A model generated the notes under the pieces. That model saw only the letters and a program-made list of their open reading frames with translations. It was not told the origin of the DNA and made no database searches. 19,979 bases of DNA from Candidatus Avelusimicrobium fimicolum (GTDB lineage Bacteria > Elusimicrobiota > Elusimicrobia > Elusimicrobiales > Elusimicrobiaceae): positions 1 through 19,979 of the forward strand of contig UQJU01000022.1 in assembly GCA_900541355.1 (NCBI GenBank), written 5' to 3'. A program made the position numbers and the translations under genes. Below, in pieces: positions 1 through 7,866 of the stretch; positions within the stretch are counted from its first letter, which is position 1, and the number at the start of each line of letters is the position of its first letter.

Positions 1-1
1 C

Positions 2-523
2 CCGCCGGTTTCTACTACCAAATTAACCCTGTGCAGCGAGGTGTATGGAAGAGGCTATTCCGGGAGCATTCGGTATAAATGGAATGAGGATACCTGTACT
101 TGGGATAAAGCCTCTGAAAACTGTACCAGGAGCAGAACACGTTATTTAACCTATCCGTCTGGTTGCTTGCGGTATTGTGAAGAGGGGGGTGTAAATGGCC
201 CACGATTTTATCCTGAAAAATGTATCTCTGCGGTGGATTATCGCAATAATTGTGCGTTAAATGTATCGGACATTACTTATTTTGGTGTTAAAGCACAAAT
301 GCCGGACGGTTGTCAACCGGGCAAGGCTTGTGACAGTTGTGAACTTGGCAAGCAGTATGTTGTTGGATATGAATATTCCTTTTGCATAGGGAAATACCAT
401 AGCCTTGCAGTAGTAAAGTGCTATGAAGGTCCTGATGCTCCAGAGCCGGGTAATTTGGATTGTTCCAAGGTTAACCCTGGACAAGGCGGTTCCTCCGGCT
501 TCACGATTGCTCCCGGTAATTAA
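2..523 (+). CDS. 3' end of a cysteine-rich protein of unknown function (5' end outside window)
   Basis: The reading frame is open from the first bases of the window, so this is the C-terminal ~173 residues of a longer protein; the GTG at 41 is an internal codon unless proven otherwise. I do not recognise the family. The visible part has about 13 cysteines spread evenly (for example GCLRYC and ACDSCELG), many Tyr, Gly and Pro, and ends in a Gly/Ser-rich tail. No membrane segment is visible. Dense cysteines usually indicate a disulfide-stabilised exported protein in a double-membrane bacterium; a C-terminal pilin or pseudopilin globular domain is possible given the nearby cluster, but the N-terminus needed to show this is missing. 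It is followed directly by a hairpin terminator, so it ends its own transcription unit. Confidence 0.6.
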   Translation, partial: PPVSTTKLTLCSEVYGRGYSGSIRYKWNEDTCTWDKASENCTRSRTRYLTYPSGCLRYCEEGGVNGPRFYPEKCISAVDYRNNCALNVSDITYFGVKAQMPDGCQPGKACDSCELGKQYVVGYEYSFCIGKYHSLAVVKCYEGPDAPEPGNLDCSKVNPGQGGSSGFTIAPGN

Positions 524-534
524 GAAATTCTATT

Positions 535-566
535 TATCCCCGGTTTACCGCCGGGGATAGTTATTT
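535..566 (+). terminator. Hairpin terminator after the cysteine-rich gene
   Basis: A perfect 9-bp stem (TATCCCCGG at 535-543 with CCGGGGATA at 551-559) closes a 7-base loop 11 bases after the stop codon. The following tract (GTTATTTAT) is only moderately T-rich, so termination may be incomplete. Confidence 0.6.
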
Positions 567-619
567 ATGCACCTTTGGATGGCGGAAGTTTTTTTTGTTA
601 AAATTTTGAAAATTAAGGC

Positions 620-642
620 CGGATATACCCCGGGTGTATCCG
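620..642 (+). repeat. Short palindrome in the 524-935 intergenic region
   Basis: Arms CGGATATACC (620-629) and GGTGTATCCG (633-642) pair over 10 bp with one G-U wobble and a 3-base loop. No clear T tract follows. It could be an mRNA-end hairpin or an operator-like site; nothing in the sequence decides between these. Confidence 0.4.
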
Positions 643-662
643 TTGTATAAAAACGTATATAA

Positions 663-692
663 AAGGCCGTTTTGCCCCCAATAAAAAGGCCT
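663..692 (+). repeat. Imperfect stem-loop just upstream of a Shine-Dalgarno sequence
   Basis: AAGGCC (663-668) can pair with GGCCTT (687-692) across a 19-base loop. It sits immediately before an AAGGAG Shine-Dalgarno-like sequence at 696-701, so it could affect access to that site. The stem is short and may be accidental. Confidence 0.25.
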
Positions 693-706
693 TAAAAGGA
701 GAAAAA

Positions 707-826
707 GTGAAAGGGTTTGATAAAAATTGGTGTTTTTTGTCGTCATTCCCGAAAGAGTGGCCGCCCGCAGGGTTCGGAAATGACGACCAACAGGAAAATG
801 CCTCCCAATTTAATAACAATTTCTAA
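707..826 (+). CDS. Possible small ORF (39 codons) containing a palindromic repeat
   Basis: A GTG at 707 lies five bases after a good AAGGAG motif (696-701) and opens a 39-codon frame ending at TAA 824-826. The predicted peptide begins VKGFDKNW, includes the translated palindrome (SSFPKEWPPAGFGNDD) and ends in an Asn/Gln-rich tail. It has no recognisable domain. The start resembles the leader of a pilin gene (basic residue, Lys-Gly-Phe) but no hydrophobic helix follows. It may be a small leader peptide, a pilin-gene remnant interrupted by the repeat, or not translated. The large + strand frame covering the same bases is a 5' extension of the next gene and is less likely to be used here. Confidence 0.25.
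   Translation: MKGFDKNWCFLSSFPKEWPPAGFGNDDQQENASQFNNNF
739..787. repeat. Palindromic repeat element (GTCGTCATTCCC type)
   Basis: A 15-base arm GTCGTCATTCCCGAA (739-753) is matched by its near-perfect reverse complement at 773-787 (one mismatch), with a 19-base GC-rich centre. Elements opening with GTCATTCC and closing with GGAATGAC are a common shape of short dispersed bacterial palindromes that form stable RNA hairpins. Copy number elsewhere in this genome cannot be seen here. Confidence 0.6.
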
Positions 827-846
827 TCCAATACTGCCTCTTTACC

Positions 847-875
847 TTGTGCGCCTTAAAAAACTACAATATAAT
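847..875 (+). promoter_or_regulatory. Sigma70-like promoter for the Wzy/TPR gene
   Basis: A perfect -10 box TATAAT at 870-875 is preceded, with a 17-base spacer, by TTGTGC at 847-852 (three of six bases of the -35 consensus). Transcription would begin near 882, downstream of the palindromic repeat. This favours a gene start at 897 or 936 over the far upstream start at 717. Confidence 0.55.
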
Positions 876-935
876 AAACCTTTTTATGGACTTTTTATGC
901 TAAATTTAATCAAACCCGAAAAAGAAACTATCTAT

Positions 936-3503
936 ATGAAGATTATCCGCGTGCTGCTGGCTATGTGTTTCCTCGTCGTGCCGCTCGTGTTTTTTACCGA
1001 CCTTACCGCCAACCCTTTTTTTGTACAAAATACACTTTTGTATGTGCTTTTGGCTCTTATTTACGGCACTTTGGCGTTCCGCTTTTTGCGTTTAAAAGAT
1101 ATTGATTTTACCAAAACTTTTTTTGATTTGGCTTTCTTCGTTTATGTCATAGCGTGTGTTGTGGGGTGGCTTTCTGCCGTATCGTCCGCACCGCAAGCCT
1201 TGCGCCAAACAATGTTTTACGGAATGTTAAACTATGGCACCCTGTTGGTAATTGTGGCCTTGGGGGCGTATGTAATCAGCAAAAATGTGGTTTTTTCCGG
1301 CGTAATTGAAAGCAAAACCAATTATATTTTGATGTTCCTTGCGTGGGGCGGGCTGTGGTACTTTTTGCCTATGCTCAAAACGCATATGTCTTCCGACGGG
1401 CTTTTTGCGCAAATGTTTGATTGGTACGCGCTTGTTTTATGGGTTTTAGGCGTTTATTTAGGGGTGCGGGTGCTTAAAAAACTCACGCAGGAAAATATTT
1501 TAGTGCTGATATTTGTTGCCGTGTTTTTGGCTTGTTGTTACGGGGTGTTGCAGGCGCTCGGACTTGAATTTTTATGGCCGTTTGAAATCAACCAGTTTGC
1601 CACTAAGGCATTTTCCACCTTTGGCAACCCGAACTTTTTGTCCTCGGCGGTGGTGATGCTGTTGCCGTCGCTCCTCGTGTACTATATGCGGACGGACAGC
1701 AAAAAGGATTTTATCGTCTATGGCCTGCTTGTTTTAGTCTATATTTTGTTCTTATCTTTTGGTGTGGCGCGCTCGTGTTGGCTGGGGGCCTTGTGCGGGC
1801 TTATTATGATGTGGATGTTCGGCACCTTGCGTTCGCTTATTTGGCAGCGCAAAGGCCGCGTGTTTTTGCTTGCGTTGCTTGCCGTAGGCGTAGGGTGGGG
1901 CTCCGTGTATATAGACGGCTCGTCCGCTACCCGCCCGGTGGCTACGCGCGCCAAGGAACTTGCCCTCGTTACGCCGTCTAACATTACGCTTAACGTGGAT
2001 AAAGACCATATCTTTCAGTCGCTTCACCAACGCTTGTTTATGTGGGATGTTTCCAAGGAAATCTTTTTGGACCGTCCGGTAATGGGCAGCGGGCTTGGAA
2101 ATTTTCAAATGGCCTTTGAGCAGAACCAGCCCAAAACCTTGCTCCGTTATCCCAATCTGCGTGAACTCAAAACCATTACCAATGCACCGCATAATGAACT
2201 GTTCTTCCAACTGGCGCAGGGGGGGATTGTCGGCCTGGGGCTGTTCCTCTTTATGTTTATGGTGCTGTTTTTGGAGGTGCGCGATTTTGCCGCACACAAA
2301 AAAGAAGGCGACAAAAAGCAACTCTTGCAGGCGCTTTTCTGTGGTATTTTGGGAATGCTTGCGGACAATATGTTTAACATTTCCCTGCACGCGGTGGTTC
2401 CGGCGTTTATCTTTTGGTGGATGGTTGGGGCCGAAGTAAGCGGTGTCGGTAAAGAAGAGCGAAGTGTTGTAATTACCGTCAACCCGGTTACCAAAACCGT
2501 TGCCTTGGCCATTTTAGGCTTTTCTGTGGCGGTGATTGTGTGGCAAGGTTTGTGGTTGGCGAGTGAGTACCGCGCGTTTGTAGGTCAAAAGGAAATTGCG
2601 GCGAAAAATTATCCCGCCGCAGTGGAAAATCTTTCCCGCGCGTTAAAACTGTACCCGGCTAATACCGAGGCGGGCTTCCGCTTGGGAAATGTGCTTTTGT
2701 CGCAGGGCAAGTATAAGGATTCTCTGGCCGCCTTTGAAAAGACCATTTCCGCCGCTTCGTATTACGAGGAAGTCTATTTCCACGCCGCGTTGGCGGCCTT
2801 GGGCACGCACGATAATAAAAAAGCCGTGCATTATTTGATGGATAATTTAAAACTTCACCCGTATAATTTGCAGGCGTACCAAATGCTCTCGCAACTGTTG
2901 GACGAGGACGTTATTTATGCCGACGAAACGGCACTTGCTTTGGTGGAGCGCGGCTTAAAACTTTTTCCGTACGAGCCGGCTTTGTGGCGCGTGGCGGGGG
3001 AAATCCACCAAAAACTGGGCGATACCGAATACGCTAAAAACGTCTATAAACGTGGGCTGACGGTGGATACGTTGGATAAGGAACTCCTCTCTCGTTTGGA
3101 CGCACTGTACGGAAAAAGCAAGGATAAGCCCGCTATTTTGGCACAGGCACGGCGCTTGCAGCGGTATCAGGAAAAAGCGGACAAGTTTGAAAAAATGTCC
3201 GAATTTTACCAGCACCGCCTGCGTAGTGATGTGGAAAACTATATAAAAGAATTCCCCGAGGATACCAACGGGCCGATTTTGTTGGCGCGCATCTTGTCGC
3301 TTTCGGGTAATGATATTAAGTCCAAGGAGGTTTTGGACCGCCTGCTTCAAGAACATCCGGACGACTTGTGGGCCAATATTGCGCTTTCCACGCTCTACCG
3401 CAAGGCAGAGGATGTAAAAAATGCCAAACGCTGTTTGTTAGATGCGCTGTTTTATTATCCGCAAAATTCGGCTGCTACGGCACGTCTAAAAGCCCTTGGA
3501 TAA
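936..3503 (+). CDS. O-antigen-ligase-like (Wzy_C) membrane protein with C-terminal TPR repeats
   Basis: The 855-residue protein has an N-terminal half of about a dozen hydrophobic segments and a soluble C-terminal half. The Wzy_C signature is clear around residues 366-435: an Arg and Trp (R366, W370), then RPVMGSGLGNF (380-390), then a long periplasmic loop ending in PHN (H419), followed by a Gly-rich membrane segment (GGIVGLGLF). From about residue 550 the sequence becomes TPR-like, with A/L/Y-spaced helices and repeated LxPxN/Y boundaries. This family transfers lipid-linked glycans onto lipid A or onto proteins, including pilins, at the periplasmic face. I infer pilin or secreted-protein glycosylation from the adjacent filament operon, but surface polysaccharide ligation or polymerisation is equally allowed. 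ATG 936 was chosen because a purine-rich stretch precedes it; ATG 897 is in frame and possible. A start at 717 would translate the palindromic repeat and lie upstream of the promoter. Confidence 0.85.
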   Translation: MKIIRVLLAMCFLVVPLVFFTDLTANPFFVQNTLLYVLLALIYGTLAFRFLRLKDIDFTKTFFDLAFFVYVIACVVGWLSAVSSAPQALRQTMFYGMLNYGTLLVIVALGAYVISKNVVFSGVIESKTNYILMFLAWGGLWYFLPMLKTHMSSDGLFAQMFDWYALVLWVLGVYLGVRVLKKLTQENILVLIFVAVFLACCYGVLQALGLEFLWPFEINQFATKAFSTFGNPNFLSSAVVMLLPSLLVYYMRTDSKKDFIVYGLLVLVYILFLSFGVARSCWLGALCGLIMMWMFGTLRSLIWQRKGRVFLLALLAVGVGWGSVYIDGSSATRPVATRAKELALVTPSNITLNVDKDHIFQSLHQRLFMWDVSKEIFLDRPVMGSGLGNFQMAFEQNQPKTLLRYPNLRELKTITNAPHNELFFQLAQGGIVGLGLFLFMFMVLFLEVRDFAAHKKEGDKKQLLQALFCGILGMLADNMFNISLHAVVPAFIFWWMVGAEVSGVGKEERSVVITVNPVTKTVALAILGFSVAVIVWQGLWLASEYRAFVGQKEIAAKNYPAAVENLSRALKLYPANTEAGFRLGNVLLSQGKYKDSLAAFEKTISAASYYEEVYFHAALAALGTHDNKKAVHYLMDNLKLHPYNLQAYQMLSQLLDEDVIYADETALALVERGLKLFPYEPALWRVAGEIHQKLGDTEYAKNVYKRGLTVDTLDKELLSRLDALYGKSKDKPAILAQARRLQRYQEKADKFEKMSEFYQHRLRSDVENYIKEFPEDTNGPILLARILSLSGNDIKSKEVLDRLLQEHPDDLWANIALSTLYRKAEDVKNAKRCLLDALFYYPQNSAATARLKALG

Positions 3504-3534
3504 AGATAATTTTTTGCGTTTATAAAAAAGTTGC

Positions 3535-3562
3535 TTTACAAACCGCGCTAAATTGCTATAAT
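3535..3562 (+). promoter_or_regulatory. Strong promoter of the type IV filament operon
   Basis: TTTACA (3535-3540, five of six -35 bases) lies 16 bases before a perfect TATAAT (3557-3562) that is extended by an upstream TG (TGCTATAAT). Transcription would begin near 3569, giving a leader of about 55 bases before the first gene. This is the best promoter in the window and the only strong one seen ahead of the 14-gene run. Confidence 0.75.
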
Positions 3563-3623
3563 TCTAGTATCTGTGTGTTGCAGGGTAAACCCATTATTAA
3601 CGCAAGGGACAGGAAAATCAATA

Positions 3624-5534
3624 ATGAAAACAAATAGAATATTTAGTTATTTGACCGTTTCTTTCTTATGCTTTTTGTTGACGGGGGGAACGCTGGTTTA
3701 TGCGGCCTCTCCCGCCAAACAGTTGGCAAAGGGTATTTCGCTGTATGAAAAAAATAAAGACAGCGAAGCGATGGATTATTTTATTGACGTGATGGTTCAC
3801 GGCGATAAAGACCAAGTGGCCGAAGCCAACAAATATGTGGAATTAATCCATAACCGCGTGGGCGGTATTCAAACCCCGGTGGAAGTGGATGTAAATTTTA
3901 AAGAAGGCGAAGTGAAAACGCTTGACGACGTCGCCACCGATGCCGTAGCCGAGGCCCAACAGCAGGCTCAACTTGCCGCCCAAGAAGCACAGGCCAAAGC
4001 GCAGGAACAGAAAGCCCAGGCCGCCGCTGCCAAGGAAGGTTTAGTAAACGACGTGAACGCCCAACAACAGGCGTTGACGGACCGCATTGAAGCGCAACGC
4101 TTGGCCGCTCAGGAAGCCGCCGCACAGGCACGCCAAGATGCGTTGCAAACCGCCGCAGACGTGAACGAAGCCGCCATTGAAACCACGGCTGTGGCCGGAG
4201 CCGCTTCCGCCGGAACGGCTGTACAAAATGCGGATGAACAAGCGATTGCCAATCAAACGCAGACTGTAACGGATGCGGCATTGGACGATACTCCGCGCCA
4301 AGAAGGCACGCTGACCTCGTCTGCTGATTCCACCTTTACCGATTTGACCTCTCCCGAAGCCGTGGAAGCGCGCGAATTATATACCAACCAAAAATTGGAT
4401 TCTATGACCGCCGCCGCCATTGAAAAAATCAATGCCGCTAAGGGCGTACATCTCTATTTCCGCGACAATATGCCGGATGCCTTGGATATTGATGCCGATA
4501 TCCTTTTTGACGGCAACAAATTCCGCCCCGAAGCCTTGCCTCTTTTAAACAGCATTTATGAAATGCTGGCTTTGGTGCAGGGCGCGGGTTATGTTATTTT
4601 GCCGCCCGGCTCTTATACCGACGATGTAACATTGGCGGGTATCCGCCAGGCAATGGCACTTAACTCTTATTTTGTAAACCGCGGTATTTCCCAAGGGAAA
4701 TTGCATTACAATCTGGGACTTGCCGACCAGGAACCGCCGGCCCGCTTTGCGAATTTAAACGGGCTTTCTATCGTGTTTGATTATACCGCCAAATTGCCGA
4801 CCCGTATGGAAAAGAACGAAGGCAACGAAAAGGCCCCGCTTTTAAGTATGGCGATTGTTCCCCAATGCCACGCCATTGACCGTTCGTTGGGCGAAGCATA
4901 TGCGGTGGATTTTTCCGTATTGGAAACGGTAAACCCGATTGATAATTGGCTCTTGCAGGTCGTTCAGCACGGGCGCGACGGCAACTATTACGTTGTCCGC
5001 CAGTTGGAAGGCTTTACGCCCGTTTATCATCAGATTTTATGGAACGGACGCAAAGGCATTATCGGGCCGGAACTCCCCTGCGGCAAATATACCTTGGTAT
5101 TGACCGCAACCGATTTGAAGGGACAAAAACAAACCTTGCGCCGCCGCGTAATTGTTAAATGCTCGGCGCAGAAGAAGACATCTTCCGCCTCTTGCACCAC
5201 CTCTGCTTGCCAGACAAAGGTAACGGGCGACGAACTTTGCCCCTCTTGCAATTATAAAACGGACCGTTTGTGGACAAAACCGACCCGCACTATGGCTACC
5301 CACGAAGTTGCGGAACAACCGGTAGAAACGCAAGCCCAAGCGGCAACGGCGCCCGCTCCGGTGGATACGCCCGATACGCTTGGCGGTACGGCTTATCCGT
5401 CTGCCCAACAGTCTTATTCTCCGTATGATACCCCGACGGATGCGCAAGCCTATGGCACGCAACCGTCCACCGCTCCGGTAAATAACCCGTACGATATGCC
5501 GTACGAAGATTACAATACCGGAAGCGCCAACTAA
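3624..5534 (+). CDS. Secreted multidomain envelope protein: coiled coil, OmpA-like region, FlgD-like Ig domain, Cys cluster
   Basis: This is the first gene of the filament operon (636 residues). ATG 3624 is preceded by AGGA (3611-3614) and starts a signal peptide ending LVYA|ASPAKQ near residue 27. Domain order: a short helical N-terminal region; an Ala/Gln/Glu-rich coiled coil (about 100-195); an OmpA_C-like alternating strand/helix region (about 274-395) with ILFDGNKF, YTDD and GIRQAMALNSYF motifs; an FlgD-type Ig domain (about 437-512) with W473-N-G and GKYTLVLTATD; five cysteines (C513, C524, C529, C539, C542); and a Tyr/Pro/Thr-rich tail. In OmpA_C domains an Asp and an Arg bind diaminopimelate about 15 residues apart; here D333 and R341 are closer, so peptidoglycan binding is uncertain. 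It precedes the PilMN fusion by 14 bases. I infer a periplasmic scaffold or anchor for the machine, a role filled elsewhere by proteins such as FimV or TsaP, with no visible homology to either. Confidence 0.75.
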   Translation: MKTNRIFSYLTVSFLCFLLTGGTLVYAASPAKQLAKGISLYEKNKDSEAMDYFIDVMVHGDKDQVAEANKYVELIHNRVGGIQTPVEVDVNFKEGEVKTLDDVATDAVAEAQQQAQLAAQEAQAKAQEQKAQAAAAKEGLVNDVNAQQQALTDRIEAQRLAAQEAAAQARQDALQTAADVNEAAIETTAVAGAASAGTAVQNADEQAIANQTQTVTDAALDDTPRQEGTLTSSADSTFTDLTSPEAVEARELYTNQKLDSMTAAAIEKINAAKGVHLYFRDNMPDALDIDADILFDGNKFRPEALPLLNSIYEMLALVQGAGYVILPPGSYTDDVTLAGIRQAMALNSYFVNRGISQGKLHYNLGLADQEPPARFANLNGLSIVFDYTAKLPTRMEKNEGNEKAPLLSMAIVPQCHAIDRSLGEAYAVDFSVLETVNPIDNWLLQVVQHGRDGNYYVVRQLEGFTPVYHQILWNGRKGIIGPELPCGKYTLVLTATDLKGQKQTLRRRVIVKCSAQKKTSSASCTTSACQTKVTGDELCPSCNYKTDRLWTKPTRTMATHEVAEQPVETQAQAATAPAPVDTPDTLGGTAYPSAQQSYSPYDTPTDAQAYGTQPSTAPVNNPYDMPYEDYNTGSAN

Positions 5535-5548
5535 TTCCCGAGGTGAGT

Positions 5549-7183
5549 ATGAGTAGCAGTCTTGCTAGTATAACGGAAGCGTTAATCGGCCAAAATATGA
5601 ATGCCCACCCGGATTGCCTGGGTATCTATATTGGCATTGACGAAATGTATGTGGCGCAAACCACCAAAAAAGACAGCGGAACCGTGCTGGAATCTTTGGT
5701 GCGCGTGCCGATTAATTCCGTAGATAAAACTTTGTTAAAACCATTAGATTTGAACGAAGCGTTCTTTGCTATGGATAACTGGTTGGAATCTTTGAAAAAA
5801 GTAACGTCTAAAAAGAAATGGAAAACCAACCGCGTGGTTATCAGTTTGGCTTCTTCGTTTTGCTTGTTGCGCCACTTTGTGATTCCGGCCGCCATTGAGC
5901 GCAAAATGTGGAAGAGTTCTATTCCTCTTCAAGCGCGCAAGTATATCCATTTTCCGTTTGAAAAAGCGGAATACGCATATCACGTTTACGAATTTGAAAC
6001 GGCCGCTACCAAGCAAAAACGCTTGGGCGTGGTGTTTGCAATGACTACCCAGCAGATTATTGAACGGTTGCGCAAAGGATTGAAATCGGTGGGATTGGAA
6101 CTTATATCAGTGGAACCGTCCAGCCTTTCTCTGGGGCGCGCGTTTAACGATAGCGACAAGGAAGCCGTTGGCAACGGCGGACGTATTTATTCCTTCTTCG
6201 GCAAGGATTTGGCGAGTTTTGTTTTCTTAAATGAAAATGCTCCTGTTCTCTTGCGCGAGGTGGAAATTTCGGGTTCTTTGCCGGCGGAACGCCGCCGCTT
6301 TGAAATCACCAACTGCACGGAATTTGTGGCCAAACAGTTGGAAAAGGATCCCTTTGAAGAAGCCGTTATTGTGGGTACGGATGTGGACCCGTGGATTCCT
6401 GCGTTGGAAGCCGATTCTAAAAAGCCGGTACGCAAATGGAATTTAAGCGAGGTTTACGGAATTGAAACGCGCTCGGCGGGGGAAATTGCCGCCATTGGCG
6501 CGAGTATTAAATTCCACGACCACAAAACGCCGGATTTGGACTTTACCAAAGGCAACCGTTTAAGCGATTATGAATTTAACGCCAGTTTGACTGCTTGGAA
6601 AGTGTCCGCAGTGCTGATTGTTATTTTGTTGCTTCTTATTGGCAAAGGCTACTTAGGTGTAAAGAGTGCTGAGAAAAATCTCCGCCAAACCAAGGCATCT
6701 GCCACGCAGACGATTGCCGATTTTGACGGCTTAACTGCCAGCCAAATCCAAAGCAATTTGAGCAAAATGAAGAGCCAAAACTCCAACTTACAGCAAATGT
6801 TGCAGTTTGACCATGTTATTACGCCTGTAATTATGGAAGTGGTGGATACGATTCCGCAGGAAATGTGGATTACCAAGTTTTCCTATACGGACCCGTTCCC
6901 GTCCAAAGGCGGCGAGGCCCGCAACATTGTATTGGAAGGGGCTATTAAAACCGGTAAAGACGGACGCGCCGACTTGGCTTTGGGTAACCAGTTTAGAGAT
7001 AAACTTGTCCAACAGCCCAATTTCAAAAAAATCTGTGGCGAAAAAGCCAATATCCGCTATCCAAATGTAGCGGGCACGGCGGGCGGAAACTCATCTAGAG
7101 GTAATGACTCCTCTTCTGCGGCCGGCACGGAAACCAGTTTCGTATTCACCTGCGGAAGTCAGCAGCAGGAAGGAGGTCGCTAA
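5549..7183 (+). CDS. pilM: PilM-PilN fusion (GspL-like) assembly protein
   Basis: The 544-residue protein joins two parts normally encoded separately in type IV pilus loci. Residues 1 to about 335 form an actin-like PilM domain (opening LGIYIGIDEMYVA, later VEPSSLSLGRAF and EIAAIGASIKF). A single membrane helix follows at about 350-368 (VSAVLIVILLLLIGKG), then a heptad-rich stretch and a periplasmic PilN-like ferredoxin-fold domain (about 425-540; contains VDTIPQEMWITKFSY). This is the domain order of GspL of type II secretion. The usual DIGSxxxK phosphate loop of PilM appears as IGIDEMYV, so nucleotide binding may be weak or lost. ATG 5549 follows a CCGAGGTG Shine-Dalgarno; the GTG at 5543 lies inside that motif. 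It would recruit the ATPase PilB on the cytoplasmic side and pair with PilO in the periplasm. Two bases separate it from pilO. Confidence 0.85.
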   Translation: MSSSLASITEALIGQNMNAHPDCLGIYIGIDEMYVAQTTKKDSGTVLESLVRVPINSVDKTLLKPLDLNEAFFAMDNWLESLKKVTSKKKWKTNRVVISLASSFCLLRHFVIPAAIERKMWKSSIPLQARKYIHFPFEKAEYAYHVYEFETAATKQKRLGVVFAMTTQQIIERLRKGLKSVGLELISVEPSSLSLGRAFNDSDKEAVGNGGRIYSFFGKDLASFVFLNENAPVLLREVEISGSLPAERRRFEITNCTEFVAKQLEKDPFEEAVIVGTDVDPWIPALEADSKKPVRKWNLSEVYGIETRSAGEIAAIGASIKFHDHKTPDLDFTKGNRLSDYEFNASLTAWKVSAVLIVILLLLIGKGYLGVKSAEKNLRQTKASATQTIADFDGLTASQIQSNLSKMKSQNSNLQQMLQFDHVITPVIMEVVDTIPQEMWITKFSYTDPFPSKGGEARNIVLEGAIKTGKDGRADLALGNQFRDKLVQQPNFKKICGEKANIRYPNVAGTAGGNSSRGNDSSSAAGTETSFVFTCGSQQQEGGR

Positions 7184-7185
7184 TT

Positions 7186-7866
7186 ATGGCAGCAGATATG
7201 AAAGAAAAAGCGGCTAAAATGCAGGAAAACCTGAAAAAGGGCTTCCAAGACATCCAAACGGTGGCGCAGGAAGGGAACGTAAAACTCTTCGTCAAACAGT
7301 TTGTGGCGGTGTTGGTTGTATTCTTGCTGTTGCGCTATGCCAACGGCAAGTTTGATGACAAAGTCCGCAATTTTAATGGGCAGGTAGATGCTATCCGCGT
7401 TCAGCAAACCAGCGAGCAGGAATATCAGGCCAACAAGACGAAACTCTTGTCCTTGGAACCGAAGTTCCCGAATATTGAATCCAAAAACGAATGGTTGCTC
7501 AGCCAAATTTTGGGTATTTTTAAGGCCGCTAATATTACGCCCCAAATTGAAGGGCAACAGACCGAGGATACAAGTAATTCCACCTTTGTTGCCGCTTCTC
7601 TGCGGGTAAATACGGAAATGGGTTTTACGCCGTTTGCCGAGTTCTTGGCGGGCATTGAAAACTTGGATGAATACATCAAAGTTACCGAGTTTTCCATTGC
7701 CAAGCAGCAGGAAGCCAGCAAATTGGGGGTAAATAAAGTGTCTATGCGCTTTAACACCATTTTCCCGAAAGAAAAAATTGCCAAAGGTCTCTTTAAAGAT
7801 TATGATAAAATAATCCAAGAGCAGCGGGCCAAAAAATCCTCCAAGAGAAAAGGAGGTAAAAAATAA
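7186..7866 (+). CDS. pilO: PilO/GspM-like inner-membrane assembly protein
   Basis: The 226-residue protein has a basic amphipathic cytoplasmic N-terminus, one membrane helix at about residues 34-50 (LFVKQFVAVLVVFLLLRY), a coiled-coil segment (about 52-95) and a periplasmic alpha/beta domain (about 100-205; includes FTPFAEFLAGIENLDEYIKV, a pattern typical of PilO). The last 20 residues are strongly basic (QRAKKSSKRKGGKK). Family knowledge: PilO dimerises with PilN through coiled coils and ferredoxin-like domains and links to PilP. AGGAGG lies ahead of ATG 7186, inside the end of the upstream gene. Length is close to the family norm of about 200 residues. The gene overlaps the next by one base (TAATG), which suggests coupled translation. 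Confidence 0.8.
   Translation: MAADMKEKAAKMQENLKKGFQDIQTVAQEGNVKLFVKQFVAVLVVFLLLRYANGKFDDKVRNFNGQVDAIRVQQTSEQEYQANKTKLLSLEPKFPNIESKNEWLLSQILGIFKAANITPQIEGQQTEDTSNSTFVAASLRVNTEMGFTPFAEFLAGIENLDEYIKVTEFSIAKQQEASKLGVNKVSMRFNTIFPKEKIAKGLFKDYDKIIQEQRAKKSSKRKGGKK

Noticed and set aside
717..935. Upstream in-frame extension of the Wzy/TPR gene (928 residues from 717)
   Set aside because: It translates the palindromic repeat, has no ribosome binding site at 717, and lies upstream of the TATAAT promoter. The membrane protein starts naturally at 936 (or 897).
1752..2390. 212-codon minus-strand ORF
   Set aside because: It is antisense to the conserved Wzy_C region, has a His/Gln/Arg-rich composition with no domain, and is explained by codon bias of the + strand gene.
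7180..7818. 212-codon minus-strand ORF opposite pilO
   Set aside because: It is a mirror of the pilO coding sequence, with no ribosome binding site or domain.
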